A stretch of DNA of 61,173 nucleotides, from positions 1 to 61,173 of the forward strand of contig BRYA01000004.1 of assembly GCA_030267965.1 (NCBI GenBank), written 5' to 3'. A program made the position numbers and the translations under genes. The DNA is from Triparma columacea. Its lineage: Eukaryota; Sar; Bolidophyceae; Parmales; Triparmaceae. The notes below the pieces were generated by a model, which searched no databases, was not told the origin of the DNA, and saw only the letters and a program-made list of their open reading frames with translations. Each line of letters starts with the position of its first letter. Within the stretch, counting starts at the first letter, position 1. Shown in pieces: positions 20,510-30,000 of this stretch.

Positions 20510-20968
20510 TGGCAGGGGGGTTTTGCGGAAGGGGGGGGGGGGGAGTGGTGGGGGGGGGAGCTCGCACCGGTGAAGTGGCTAGTGTAGCCGGGGGAACGTA
20601 AAGATAAAGGGAGGATTTGGATAGACAAGAAATTATGATGTTTGGTCATACGTAAAAAGTGGAAATCATTTGCAATTTGACCTTTAACTGCGGGCACGTG
20701 AGAAGATGCCGAAAGTTTTGTGGAGAGTAATTCTGGAGTTTCTGTGAAGTCTTGGTTGTTGTTGTGCATGTAATGTGAATTGTTGATTATTTTCCTTCAC
20801 TCTATCTGCCTCCCCGTCTCTCCCGAACGTGCTCCTCCGCCGTCATACCCGAGACGGCGTTTTTGATAAAATCTATAAATGCATCTCGCCCAACCAAAAA
20901 AAACGGGGGCTCCAATCACTCTCAAACTTTGCCAGCATGCTCCTCTCGCCTTCGTTGCGGCGCTGGGC
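20510..20968. other. Intergenic, no gene seen
   Basis: This contains a poly-G stretch just after the S28 stop and an unremarkable mixed-composition region. The minus-strand 170-residue open frame overlapping the S28 end is its shadow. Confidence 0.5.
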
Positions 20969-20977
20969 AAAAAAAAA
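20969..20977 (-). terminator. RNA polymerase III terminator (T9) of the tRNA-Leu gene
   Basis: On the minus strand, nine consecutive T start eight bases after the mature tRNA 3' end at 20985. Oligo-T of four or more is the standard Pol III stop signal, so its position supports the tRNA gene. Confidence 0.8.
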
Positions 20978-20984
20978 TCATTTT

Positions 20985-21127
20985 TGACGACGGTGGGATT
21001 CTAGAGAGGGACGGGTAAGGGAAGTGTTGAGGGAACTTGTGTATATATGGTGTTAAAACTTACTGAACCCACGCCAATGAAGACTGGTGCCTAAAACCAG
21101 CGCCTTGGACCACTCGGCCACATCGTC
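20985..21127 (-). tRNA. trnL(UAG): tRNA-Leu (anticodon UAG) interrupted in the T-loop by a 63-nt GT...AG insert
   Basis: On the minus strand, 21127-21064 gives acceptor 5' strand GACGATG, D arm GCC/GGC around GAGTGGTCCAA, anticodon arm CTGGT-TTTAGGC-ACCAG (anticodon TAG), an 11-nt variable region, then T-stem GTGGG and TTCA. The rest of the T-arm follows only after 63 nt: 21000-20985 reads AAT-CCCAC-CGTCGTC-A. With the insert removed, the T-stem pairs 5/5, the T-loop is a standard seven bases (TTCAAAT), and the acceptor stem pairs 7/7 with one U.G. The A box (TGGCCGAGTGG) is intact, while the B box is split. Known eukaryotic nuclear tRNA introns sit next to the anticodon, so this position is exceptional. 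It may be a functional gene with an ectopic intron, or one recently broken by insertion. Confidence 0.85.
21001..21063 (-). other. GT-AG intron-like insert within the tRNA T-loop
   Basis: The 63-nt insert starts GTAAGT, the perfect spliceosomal donor consensus, and ends in a pyrimidine-rich tract CCCGTCCCTCTCTAG. A CTCAAC or CTTAC element upstream could serve as a branch site. AG occurs at both ends, so the cut could also be read one base earlier, which would leave TTCGAAT. Both choices restore a seven-base T-loop and a good B-box. It looks like the introns of neighbouring protein genes rather than a tRNA-type intron; no bulge-helix-bulge was obvious by eye. Confidence 0.75.
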
Positions 21128-21305
21128 TGAAAAAAGTAGAATTAGCTCAAAATGTTGATTTTTTGCAATAATTCCAACCAAAATATTTTTGACAAGAAGT
21201 CGAAAGTGAAAGGAAAGAAACAACCTTTTGAGAAGATATGAAAAGTGAAAAGTTCTTCACACTAACTCCTATCTAAAGTATATTCATCTAGTGCCTCCTT
21301 TCTAA

Positions 21306-22784
21306 ATGGACACCCTAGCTGCCGCCGCCGGTTCTGCCGACTCCTTCGCCGAAGAGGGTGCCAATGCCGCCTACGAGGGTTTTCTTGAAAGGCTTGCCAA
21401 GAGGTGGGGCGTCCCTCCTGAGGTCATACCCATTATTATGATGAGCTTCGGCTGCTTTATGGACGGAATATCCGATATTACTTTCTTGGCGTCGATGGCG
21501 GTCTCAACGGCACTATGGCGTGTCAGTAAGTCAGTCAGCAAAAGCCAAGGTGACGCTACAATAGAGTTAGAACTATCTCTTCGTGGGGGCAATCTAGAAG
21601 AGGAAGTGACACAGATAGAACAAACGGTCTTTTGTGATGACGGAGACACATGTGGCGGTATTTTAGCCACTGGAGACTACTTCAATCAGGAAATGTCGTA
21701 CGACACTAGCAGGATCCAGACCATTGCCCTTGTCCTTCTGAGTATCGTGTGCGTGAAAGAAGGCTTGAAGATAGTCCCCTTCTTCCACATTTACGTCTCT
21801 CCCCACTTCCACAATCCCAAAAACTTCCAGGCTCTCCACAATTCGTCCGTTACGTGGATAGTGCTTCTCTTCTCTGAGCGCTGGCAGGAAATAGCCAAGG
21901 ATTCGCTGGACTTCGAGAAGGAAGCCCCCGCGATCATCCACATCCTCGCGGACGTTGCGATCGAGGACGTTCCCCAACTGGCATTCACCCTATTTCTCCT
22001 CGTTATCGGTCTACGCTTCCCTTGCTTCCTTGTGAACACGGACCTGACTGATTGGATTAATCTGCAAGATTGCAGCAAGGAATCACCTCTTGTATTAGAC
22101 GACGGGACCGTTTGTTATGTTCCTGACAACTATAATAGCACTTCGGGTAGTACTTCATGGTGGCCTGCTATGTCCAATTCCATTTATTTCCACGATAACG
22201 GCGACATCGAAGCGAGCGTTTGCAGGTGGGAAAGCAGTTGGGAAGATAACCAGTCCTTTGACTACAACAAAAGGCAAGATTGCGAAACTACCTTTTGGTG
22301 GGATAAACGTGAGGGTTTACTCCCAAGGACCGACATCACCTACATGAACCAGTGCAGTTCCTCCTTCTCCTCTCAATCCATCCTGCCTTTCTGCAGCTGC
22401 AATGGCTTCGGCGGCGGCGGCATCGACGGCCTCATGGTATTCTCCCTCCTCATGACGATCATCTCCACTGCCTCCAAGATCTGGAAGCTAATTAAGAACA
22501 TCCAAAAACGCCACCAGAACATCGAGGAGGCTTACAAGAACAAGACCTCTCGCGGCGAGAGCGGTGGGATCTCTTCATTGGAGCTCAACGAGATAGGTGC
22601 TACGAGTAAAAGAATCGAAAATCCGATTATTCAACCTGTATCAGGAGCTGCCCTGGATATGCGTCGTTTGGAGAAATTGGAGTCCATGCTCGCTAACGTG
22701 CAGAAGAAAGCAAATGCTTCTGACCAGGAGTTGGTGGACATTAAAGAGAGGCTCACCAAGGTTGAGAGGGAAGTGAGAGTATGA
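21306..22784 (+). CDS. Multi-pass membrane protein, unknown function (492 aa, intronless)
   Basis: Hydrophobic segments are seen at about residues 38-65, 140-160, 210-245 and 375-395. A Cys-rich loop follows the third (LQDC..., VCRWE, DCETTFWW, CSSSF, FCSCNGFGGGG). The C-terminus (about 435-492) is a coiled coil (MRRLEKLESMLANVQKKA...). The first membrane segment contains DGISDITFLASM and the third EDVPQLAFTLFLLV. The E-x-x-P-Q-L pattern recalls XK-related proteins and also echoes motifs in the membrane part of the START protein at 0.5-6.1 kb, so the two may share a membrane module. Function is not known. Confidence 0.75.
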   Translation: MDTLAAAAGSADSFAEEGANAAYEGFLERLAKRWGVPPEVIPIIMMSFGCFMDGISDITFLASMAVSTALWRVSKSVSKSQGDATIELELSLRGGNLEEEVTQIEQTVFCDDGDTCGGILATGDYFNQEMSYDTSRIQTIALVLLSIVCVKEGLKIVPFFHIYVSPHFHNPKNFQALHNSSVTWIVLLFSERWQEIAKDSLDFEKEAPAIIHILADVAIEDVPQLAFTLFLLVIGLRFPCFLVNTDLTDWINLQDCSKESPLVLDDGTVCYVPDNYNSTSGSTSWWPAMSNSIYFHDNGDIEASVCRWESSWEDNQSFDYNKRQDCETTFWWDKREGLLPRTDITYMNQCSSSFSSQSILPFCSCNGFGGGGIDGLMVFSLLMTIISTASKIWKLIKNIQKRHQNIEEAYKNKTSRGESGGISSLELNEIGATSKRIENPIIQPVSGAALDMRRLEKLESMLANVQKKANASDQELVDIKERLTKVEREVRV

Positions 22785-22930
22785 AAAAAAAGTAAACCAG
22801 GAATGCGAATAAGAAAAGCAGGTGTTTAGCTGAAGAAGGATTGCACGCTTATGTTTGGTTCGACCCTCCCATGGACTCGCTTTACTTGTTGCTTCCTCCA
22901 TCCCATCCCATCCCACCCCATCCCTCCTCC

Positions 22931-24162
22931 CTAATCCGTTGTAACCCATCCCATGCTTGACGCCAATCCTGGCTTAGGTATGAAATCTCTGAGCTTCCCC
23001 CCCTTCCTTCCCCATCCCTCCTCTTCAAAGAGCCTCTTCACCTCCTCAACGTCCCCGTACTTGACTGGCAGTCTGTCCGCGAATATGTAATGTGTCCTCC
23101 CTAACTTGGTATCCTCCTCCCCCCCCCCAGCTGCCTCGATGGCCTCTCCTATGGTCCTGACGACCCCCCTAACATCGTTAACGTAAATGAGAACTGCCTC
23201 ACAAACAATGATGGTCGTCCCAAAGCCCAGCCTACTCGACGAGTGAAGGTGGGTGTAGGGGAGCGGGTGTTGGACGAAAGGTCTGTTAAGGGTTGCTTTG
23301 CTCCTACCACTTATTCTCACCTTCTCCCCTCCTGGATCTCATCTGACAGTGTCGCCCTTGTTCCCTCGAGATAATTTAGGTTGATGTTTGTCAAGATTGG
23401 CAGCTGTTCCTTGCTGCCCCCCCACCCCGCACTCTTCCTTCTCCTCCTCCTCCTCCTCCTGTAGTTCCTCTCGAACACTTTTCCCTTCTCTTTCACGACC
23501 CCCTCCAGATCAAATTCCACGACCCTAACCTTCCCCTTGTCCACCACTCCACCCCCATCTAATAGCCTGACCCCCCTGGAGTCGAAGCCTGCCCCGAGAA
23601 TTAGCACATTGAACCCCTGCGTTATGTCCGCAACCCCCCCATCCCCCCCCTCCTCCTCGGCAACCACGCTCTCCAAACACCTATTGATGAATCTCGTCCT
23701 TATCCCGACGTTAGCGTGGTGGAGCCTGGGGTACATCCACCGAAAGGCCCTAGACGTGAACAGCCTCCCCAGCCTCCCAGGAAGAAGAGCCCTCGCATAC
23801 TCGTCCCCGTCGAGGGCCTTCCAGTAAAGGACGGACAGGTTTACGTTCCGGTCTGACGGAACATAGCCTGACGTCAAGTACGGGTTGTGCAGGATGGAGA
23901 GGGACTTTTTCCCGAAATCCCACGCAAGCTTCCACAGGAACCTCGGGGCTCTGGTCGAGGGGACCGGGGCACCCACGGCTAGAGCTGCAGCAGTTGCGGT
24001 AGCATTGGCGTATCTACGGGGTGGGAAAAGCGCGAGGAGGACAGGAGGAGGAAAGTGACGACGAAAATGTGAGGAGAAGAGTGGTGACGAAAATAATAAG
24101 CCAGGTCCGCAGACAGGAGGTGCGGCGAGAAGAGATAACACAAAATTCGCAAACTTGTGCAA
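22931..24162 (-). CDS. Class I SAM-dependent methyltransferase, leucine carboxyl methyltransferase (LCMT/PPM) family (397 aa, 2 exons)
   Basis: Exons 24162-23321 and 23282-22931 join in phase 2 across an intron of only 38 nt. Family motifs: VGIRTRFINRCLE (the SIRTRFID-like PPM signature), NVLILGAGFDSRGVRL (SAM-binding GxGxD loop), RVVEFDLEGVVKEKGKV (acidic residue after strand 2), TIIVCEAVLIYV (E/D strand 4 signature) and THYIFADRLP. Such enzymes methylate C-terminal leucine carboxyls (PP2A) or small-molecule carboxyl/hydroxyl groups; the substrate cannot be told here. The N-terminal 75 residues are hydrophobic then Arg/Ala-rich, compatible with an organelle targeting peptide. An Arg run (about 233-242) comes from a CCT-repeat. 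Confidence 0.82.
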
Positions 24163-25074
24163 CCAACCACTCCAGCAAACTCACCGCTTCTCGTTGCCTC
24201 TTATGCGGAAGGATGGCCCAAGGGAAGGACGGGTGAAGGAATTTTCTCGCTTGAAAGATGAAAGATTCAGAGGGGATGACGGATTCAGGAGAATCAGGCA
24301 AAGGAAGAGGACGAAAAGGCAGCGAGTCGTCATACTGCCGTGTGGGGAGTTTGAAATTGTGGTGGGATTAACCTGACTCTCGATTAGTTTGTGAATATCA
24401 ATCAACAAGCTGTGAACGCGTTGTGTAGAAGTGATGGCGCTGATCAAAAGCGGAGTATAGACGTCACTGATCGACAGAAAAGCGCAGGGATGCTTTGGAA
24501 TTTGCTCCACACGTGAAACGATAATGTAATGTTGATTTTTGGCCATATTATTCATTTTCTTAAATTTTAATTCATATATAATTATTGTTGTTGATTAAAT
24601 CAATTGTCATTATAAGATCAAAAATTCTTGAATGAATGATCGAATTCTATAAATTAAAAATATTCCAAATCTAATCTAAATTTTATATGAAACCATATTC
24701 GCAATATTTAGTGATCTATACATGTCCTAAGAATCCTAAATAAATAAAATGAAATTTTTTTAGTTCTCGATAAAATTCAAATATACTTAGAAACCTATGT
24801 ATCAATTATTGTATGTAATGAATCATGAAGAAAACAAAAAATGATTAATTAATCTTAAAAGCGTATTCCTTGGTGTTGAAAATGAAAATTGCAGATGAAA
24901 ATTTTCTTTTCTTTCCTTTTGTTTTTCAAACCCCTTTCTCGTATAAATAAGTAGCAACACACTGTCACCATAATCCTCTGAAACTCCTCCCAAATACGCT
25001 CAGAGTTTCTCCAACACCCTCCTGTCACCCCCCACCAACACCCCTTCCCTCGCCTCCACCTGGCACCCCACAAA
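24163..25074. other. Divergent intergenic region, strongly AT-rich in the middle
   Basis: This separates the methyltransferase (minus) from the TPM-RING gene (plus). About 24530-24870 is very AT-rich (ATTAATTAATC, poly-A and poly-T tracts), quite unlike its flanks. No gene is seen. Confidence 0.55.
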
Positions 25075-26717
25075 ATGTGCCCAACACTGTCAACACTGTC
25101 CCTCCTCCTCCTTCTCGTCTTCACTGCGGTCACATTCTCTTTCGATTTGCCCCTCCATAAGCACCTCGCTTCGAACTTCGCTTCTACCTTTCCTTCACCC
25201 CTGGCCTCCCCCTCCCTGTGCCTGCCAAATCTCCCTAACCCTCCTCCTTCATACCTCTGTGATCCGGATGCGCTCCTGTCGCCCTCTGCAATCTCTTCGA
25301 TCGAGTCTGCCATATCTTCCCTCAATGATTACCCTATCCAAATATGTGATTCCCCCACCACCCCTTCCATCCCCGCTGACCATCCTGAGGTTGCTGTGGT
25401 CCTCCTAGACCACATGAGTCACATCCCTAAGACCCACTACCCTTCCCCCGACGCCGAGCCCGATTCTATCGACCGTTTCTACCTGCGATCCGTCAAATTA
25501 CTTGCTGAGGCCCTTCATGATTCTTATGGTGTGGGCCACACGGATCTCGTGTCTTGTCTTTCATCCTCCCCCTCCTTCTCCACTGGGCTTCTCTTCCTCA
25601 TCTCCAAGTCTGACCGAACAATGCATATTTCGACCTCCTCTGGAATTGACGCATTCATCACTCCCTCAAGAGTAAAATCAATCATCAATGCTGCAAGACC
25701 CCACTTCCGCAGGGGTGATCTTGCGGCAGGGATCGTTGCCGCCCTAACCTCGACCGCCAGTTACCTCGAGAAGGGCCCCCCGACCTTCATGGAGAAGTAC
25801 TTCTCCTCCGCAATGATCCTCTCTGTAATCTCGCTCTTTGTCTTTGCCATTGTTGCCTCTCACAGGTCGTCGGCTGCCCGTCGTAGGGAGTACAATGAAG
25901 CAAAGATAAAGCTTACGAAGCTCGAGAGGGAGAAAGCTGAGGCCCTAGCGGGGAAGTACAACCCTACCTCCTGTCCAGTTTGTCTAGAAGATTTCCCTCC
26001 CCACACCCCTCCCTCTCCCCGCCTCGGTTCTGACAACGAGCCCCTAATCCTCCTCCGTTGTGGCCACGTGTTTGACAAAACTTGTTTCAAGACCTTCCTT
26101 GCGACCTCCCCTAACCCCTCAAGCTGCCCCATATGTCGTGCCAACATTGCGCACGTGCCGGCTCACACCACCGCTCCAACCTCCACCTCCACCTCCACCT
26201 CCACCTCCACCTCCACCTCCACCTCCACTAACACTAACACCAACACTAACGCCTTTGCGAGGGCGAGGAACGCCGCGGCCTTCACCTCTACCTCTACCTC
26301 TACCCCTACCTCCACCTCTACCTCTACCTCCACCTCTACCTCTCCCTCCACCTCCTACAACTACGACACCCACTACTCCCCAGAGCTCCGTTTTCGTCTC
26401 TCCAACCTCCGCCGTCGCTACCCCCGTTACATAACCCCCTCACAGTGCTCCAACTACTGCAAAAAGAGGTGCGTTTCATATTTGATGTTTGGTGTTTGTC
26501 ACCGCCATCAACCGTACTAACACCTCTCCAAACCCCAAGCAGCACATTGAATTTTGTCACCGATCCTGCGTTTCTCCGGTCTTCTCCTACCTTCGTCGAT
26601 CCAGCTGCTCGAGCTCGTCGTTCATCTTCATCTTCGTCGTCATTGTCGTCTTCTCGTTCAGGCAGGTCATTCGGAGGTGGTCGAAGCTCCGGTGGCGGAG
26701 GGGGTGGCAGGTGGTGA
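25075..26717 (+). CDS. TPM-domain / RING-finger membrane protein, likely E3 ubiquitin ligase (522 aa, 2 exons)
   Basis: Exons 25075-26468 and 26543-26717 join in phase 2. Order seen: signal peptide (1-25); a TPM-type domain (about 62-225) with DPDALLSPSAISSIESAI and LLFLISKSDRTMHISTSSGI; a membrane helix (about 242-262, MILSVISLFVFAIVA); a short coiled stretch; a RING finger beginning CPVCLEDF with CGH...C and CPIC (about 302-358); long TS repeats from TCCACC microsatellites; and a Gly-rich tail ending GGGRSSGGGGGGRW. Such Gly-rich C-termini are typical of TPM proteins, here displaced behind the RING. The TPM domain would face the lumen and the RING the cytosol, a layout fitting a membrane-bound ubiquitin ligase. 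Substrate is unknown. Confidence 0.85.
26183..26350. repeat. ACCTCC/TACCTC microsatellite inside the TPM-RING gene
   Basis: Two blocks of hexamer repeats (about 26183-26230 and 26285-26350) encode Thr-Ser runs. They produce spurious Pro-rich and Gly/Val-Glu frames in the other phases. Confidence 0.85.
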
Positions 26718-27046
26718 TTCATGTACATGTTCCGTCCGTGTTTATGATAGACTAAATTCGATGTCGTATGTGTGAAACAAACATCATTAAAAATGCATGA
26801 TCGTAGCTCGCCCCACTCCGTCGCATTCCCTGCAGCGGACTTACTGCCATTTGATATGGAAACTTTGCTTTATTTCGCTTGCACTTCATCTCTCCCTCCT
26901 TCTCCCCCCAATCTTTCTCACCTTTTTTTCTCCCTCTCCCCTCCTCCCAAACAACTCCCCCCCCCTTCCGCCCCCCCTCCCCGACCCCCCCTTCCGCCCC
27001 ACCCCCGTTCCGCCCCGCCCCCCGCCCCCCACTCTTCTCCACCCCA
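26718..27046. other. Intergenic, short C-rich leader
   Basis: This lies between the TPM-RING stop and the C2-protein ATG. Its second half is strongly C-rich on the plus strand and probably forms the promoter and 5' leader of the next gene. Confidence 0.5.
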
Positions 27047-30000
27047 ATGCACGTTACAATCCTTTCCTGTAGCAATCTCCCCCCCCCCCCCTCTCGCCCC
27101 CATGCTTCGCACCCCTCAACTTATGTCCTGTTTCAAACTGCTGAGTATACCCCGAGGGAGGGAAACAAAATTACAACGAAAGGACTGCAGGAGTACATGG
27201 ATGGGGCGACGAAGAGCGTAGGATTGCTCAGTGGGGATAAGGTAAGTCTCAAGTTCAAAGTTCAGGAGGCTGGATATAGGTCTTATGCGGTAAATGCGGC
27301 TACATCACATTACTATCGACTCTAACGTTTCGCTATTTCTCTTTCTCACTTCTCAATTTCCCACTAACGCCACCCCCTCATTGTCCACTCCCTCCCCCTC
27401 CCCCATAAGGCCTTCACGACAAAAGTAAAGTTCAACACGTCGTCCCCCTCCTTCACCCAGACCTTTTCTCTCCCCCCCCTCTCCCCCCCTCCGGTCGACC
27501 ACGTCCTCCGCTTTATAGTCATGGACAGGCACTCCTCATCAGACACGGTAATAGGGACAGCGACAACGCTCCTATCTTCTGTGACCGAGTCCCTCAACCC
27601 AGGGAACCTTATCCTCAGGTGAGAACGAGGCGGAGCCAAGGCAGTACGCCGATAATTACCCTAACTTGTCCACTATCCACTAACAACACAACTGCCCACC
27701 CGTTGCAAGGCTGAAGAAGGGTTTCTCGAACCGCTTCCTCACCGACAAGCTCAACGTCATCTCGACTCTGTCTATCTCAGTAGTCCCTCCGACGGAGCCC
27801 CACGTAGGTGAGTGAATCCTCGCCACTTGTTAATAATGCCTCGTGTGTCATCACTAATTCCCCCCCCTCCCCCCTGCAGTACGAAAGGCCCGCCCAGCCT
27901 CCCCTTCGGCACCTGTCGACGCCCTCGATATCTACAAGCAGTCTCGCCAGGTTTCTCCCACTCGTTCTCGATCCCGTTTTATAGCAGCCAAGCACCGCCT
28001 CTCCGCCCAGCGCCAAGGCAGAGGCAATAGTACGAAAGCTCGTACACGCTCCCTCTCCTCCGACGCAGCGAAGCAGATATCTCAGGATGCGATGTCGCCG
28101 CCAAGGCGACCTGACCACAAGTGGGCAGAGGGAGTCTACTCACCCTCACACCATGACTTCACCCTCGACCGGAAGCCTGGGGGCGTGTATGGCCCAAAGA
28201 AGTCCAGGAACCAATCGAACGACGTGAGGTGAGAACTGCCAATGAGGGAGAGTTGAATGCGTCTTGGGCTAAATGCCGTGGGTGTAGGATGTCGTGGTCA
28301 TTTAGTCACTGGCAGCTAAACCATTTCATATCGAGTGACGAAACATTTTTAACGCCTCGCTCCGCTCGCCGCACTCGCTCGCTCCGCTCGCCGCACTCGC
28401 TCGCTCGCCTAGCTTCATCTCCTCCACAACATCCTCCACCTACGACCCATCCGCGATAGTAGAACGTGGACGCGCCCGATCCCTCTCCCGCCATCACTAC
28501 GTCTCTACCCGTCATCCCCCCTCCCAGCCCTCCCTCCCCCCCCCACCCTCCCAGCAACCCATCCGCCGCCGCCTCCTCCTTCGCTCCTTTGGCCTCATCG
28601 ACTCCCACAGAAGGGGGTACATCACCTCGAAGTCCCTCACCAACTTCGCAAAGTTCATGGGCGTCACGATATCACCCAACATGCTTTTCCCGTACTCTTC
28701 CCACGATGTATCGACAGACGAGCTGACTTTAGAGCAAGCTCAATTTGTCTCTTTTGCGGGGGAGCATCTAGGGCATATAGGAAACGAGAGTTACGTCGAG
28801 TGCTTGGAGGGGTACTTGGAGGCTCAATTGGTTTCAAAGCACAAGGTGAGCAAGGCAAGGCAGTGCTGGTGGGGGCTTTGGTGGTTTAAACTAATCCTCT
28901 CCGCCACTCCGCTCGTCGCTACAGGCCGAAACGCTCTTGACAATTTTCAACAACCACATCCTCCCCAACTTCTTCCACCTCCCAACGAACTCCTCCACCC
29001 CTCCCCCCCTCCCCCTCGTGCCTGCCCTCCTCAAGGCTCTCTCTGGCACCGTCGAGCCTTCTCCCACTCCCGTCCTTCACCAACTGACCTTCCTCTACCC
29101 TGATAGTTCCCTCATGTGGTGTAGATTCCTCTCCTTCTTTGCATGCCAATCGAAAAACCTAGACGACAAAGTCTTCACGGAGAAGGTAAGGGTGGCGGTG
29201 AGCGGAGCATTGTGACCGCTTGCTCCTCCTGCGCTCCTCCTGCGCTCCTCCTGCGCTCCTCCTGCGCTCCTCCTGCAGCTAACCTTATCAATCGTTGGTC
29301 GTCGCTTCGATCTTTCGCCCCCCCTCCCCCCCCTCTCGCTCCTCCCGCAGGTCGACGAGATCATATCTTCACTCCAGCAATCTTCGTCCCCCCTTCTCCT
29401 ATCTGCCTACACCGTCCCTGTCTCCAATGAATCTCCCTCCCCATCATCGTCGTCGACGAAGGCTCTGAAAGAGAAGGTAGCAGAGGCGGAGAGGGACGCC
29501 ATGGCTGCACACAAGAGGGCGCAGCATGTGCTAGAAGCCGAACGGAGGCGAACCCTAGAGCAAGGTCTAGAAGAGAGAAGAAGGTGAGATTAGACGGGAA
29601 GGGAACATGATAGTTCTAAACACTAACGTAACCCTCAACGCTCCCCCCCCCCCTCCCCTCCCCCCAACGTCCCCCCCACTCCTCACCTGCCCCTTGCAGG
29701 AGGGAGAAGTCACGAATGTCACTGAAAACAGCCGCACGGGTCATAAAGGGAACCATATGGCCACCCCCCCCACCCCCCCCAAAACCTCCCGCCACTGAGG
29801 CTCCCAAACAATCCACCCCAACCCCTACCCCCCTCACCCCCAACACTGAAAACCTCAAGAACTTCATCAAGTCGAAGCCCAACATTGCCAATATCCTCTC
29901 TGACAAGGAAATCTCGCAGCTCCTGACTGCCAGCGTAGAGGAGCTCGAGGGTGTACTGTCCCTCTCGTCAAAATCTCCCAGAGACATTGTAGCATCAGAT

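Noticed and set aside
20985..21127. tRNA-derived SINE as an explanation for the interrupted tRNA
   Set aside because: A SINE would show a tRNA-like head followed by an unrelated tail, not the exact missing T-arm and acceptor strand resuming after the insert and followed by a Pol III terminator.
26060..26434. Pro-rich and Gly-rich frames over the TPM-RING repeats
   Set aside because: They are alternate readings of the TCCACC microsatellite; the RING and TPM motifs fix the true frame.
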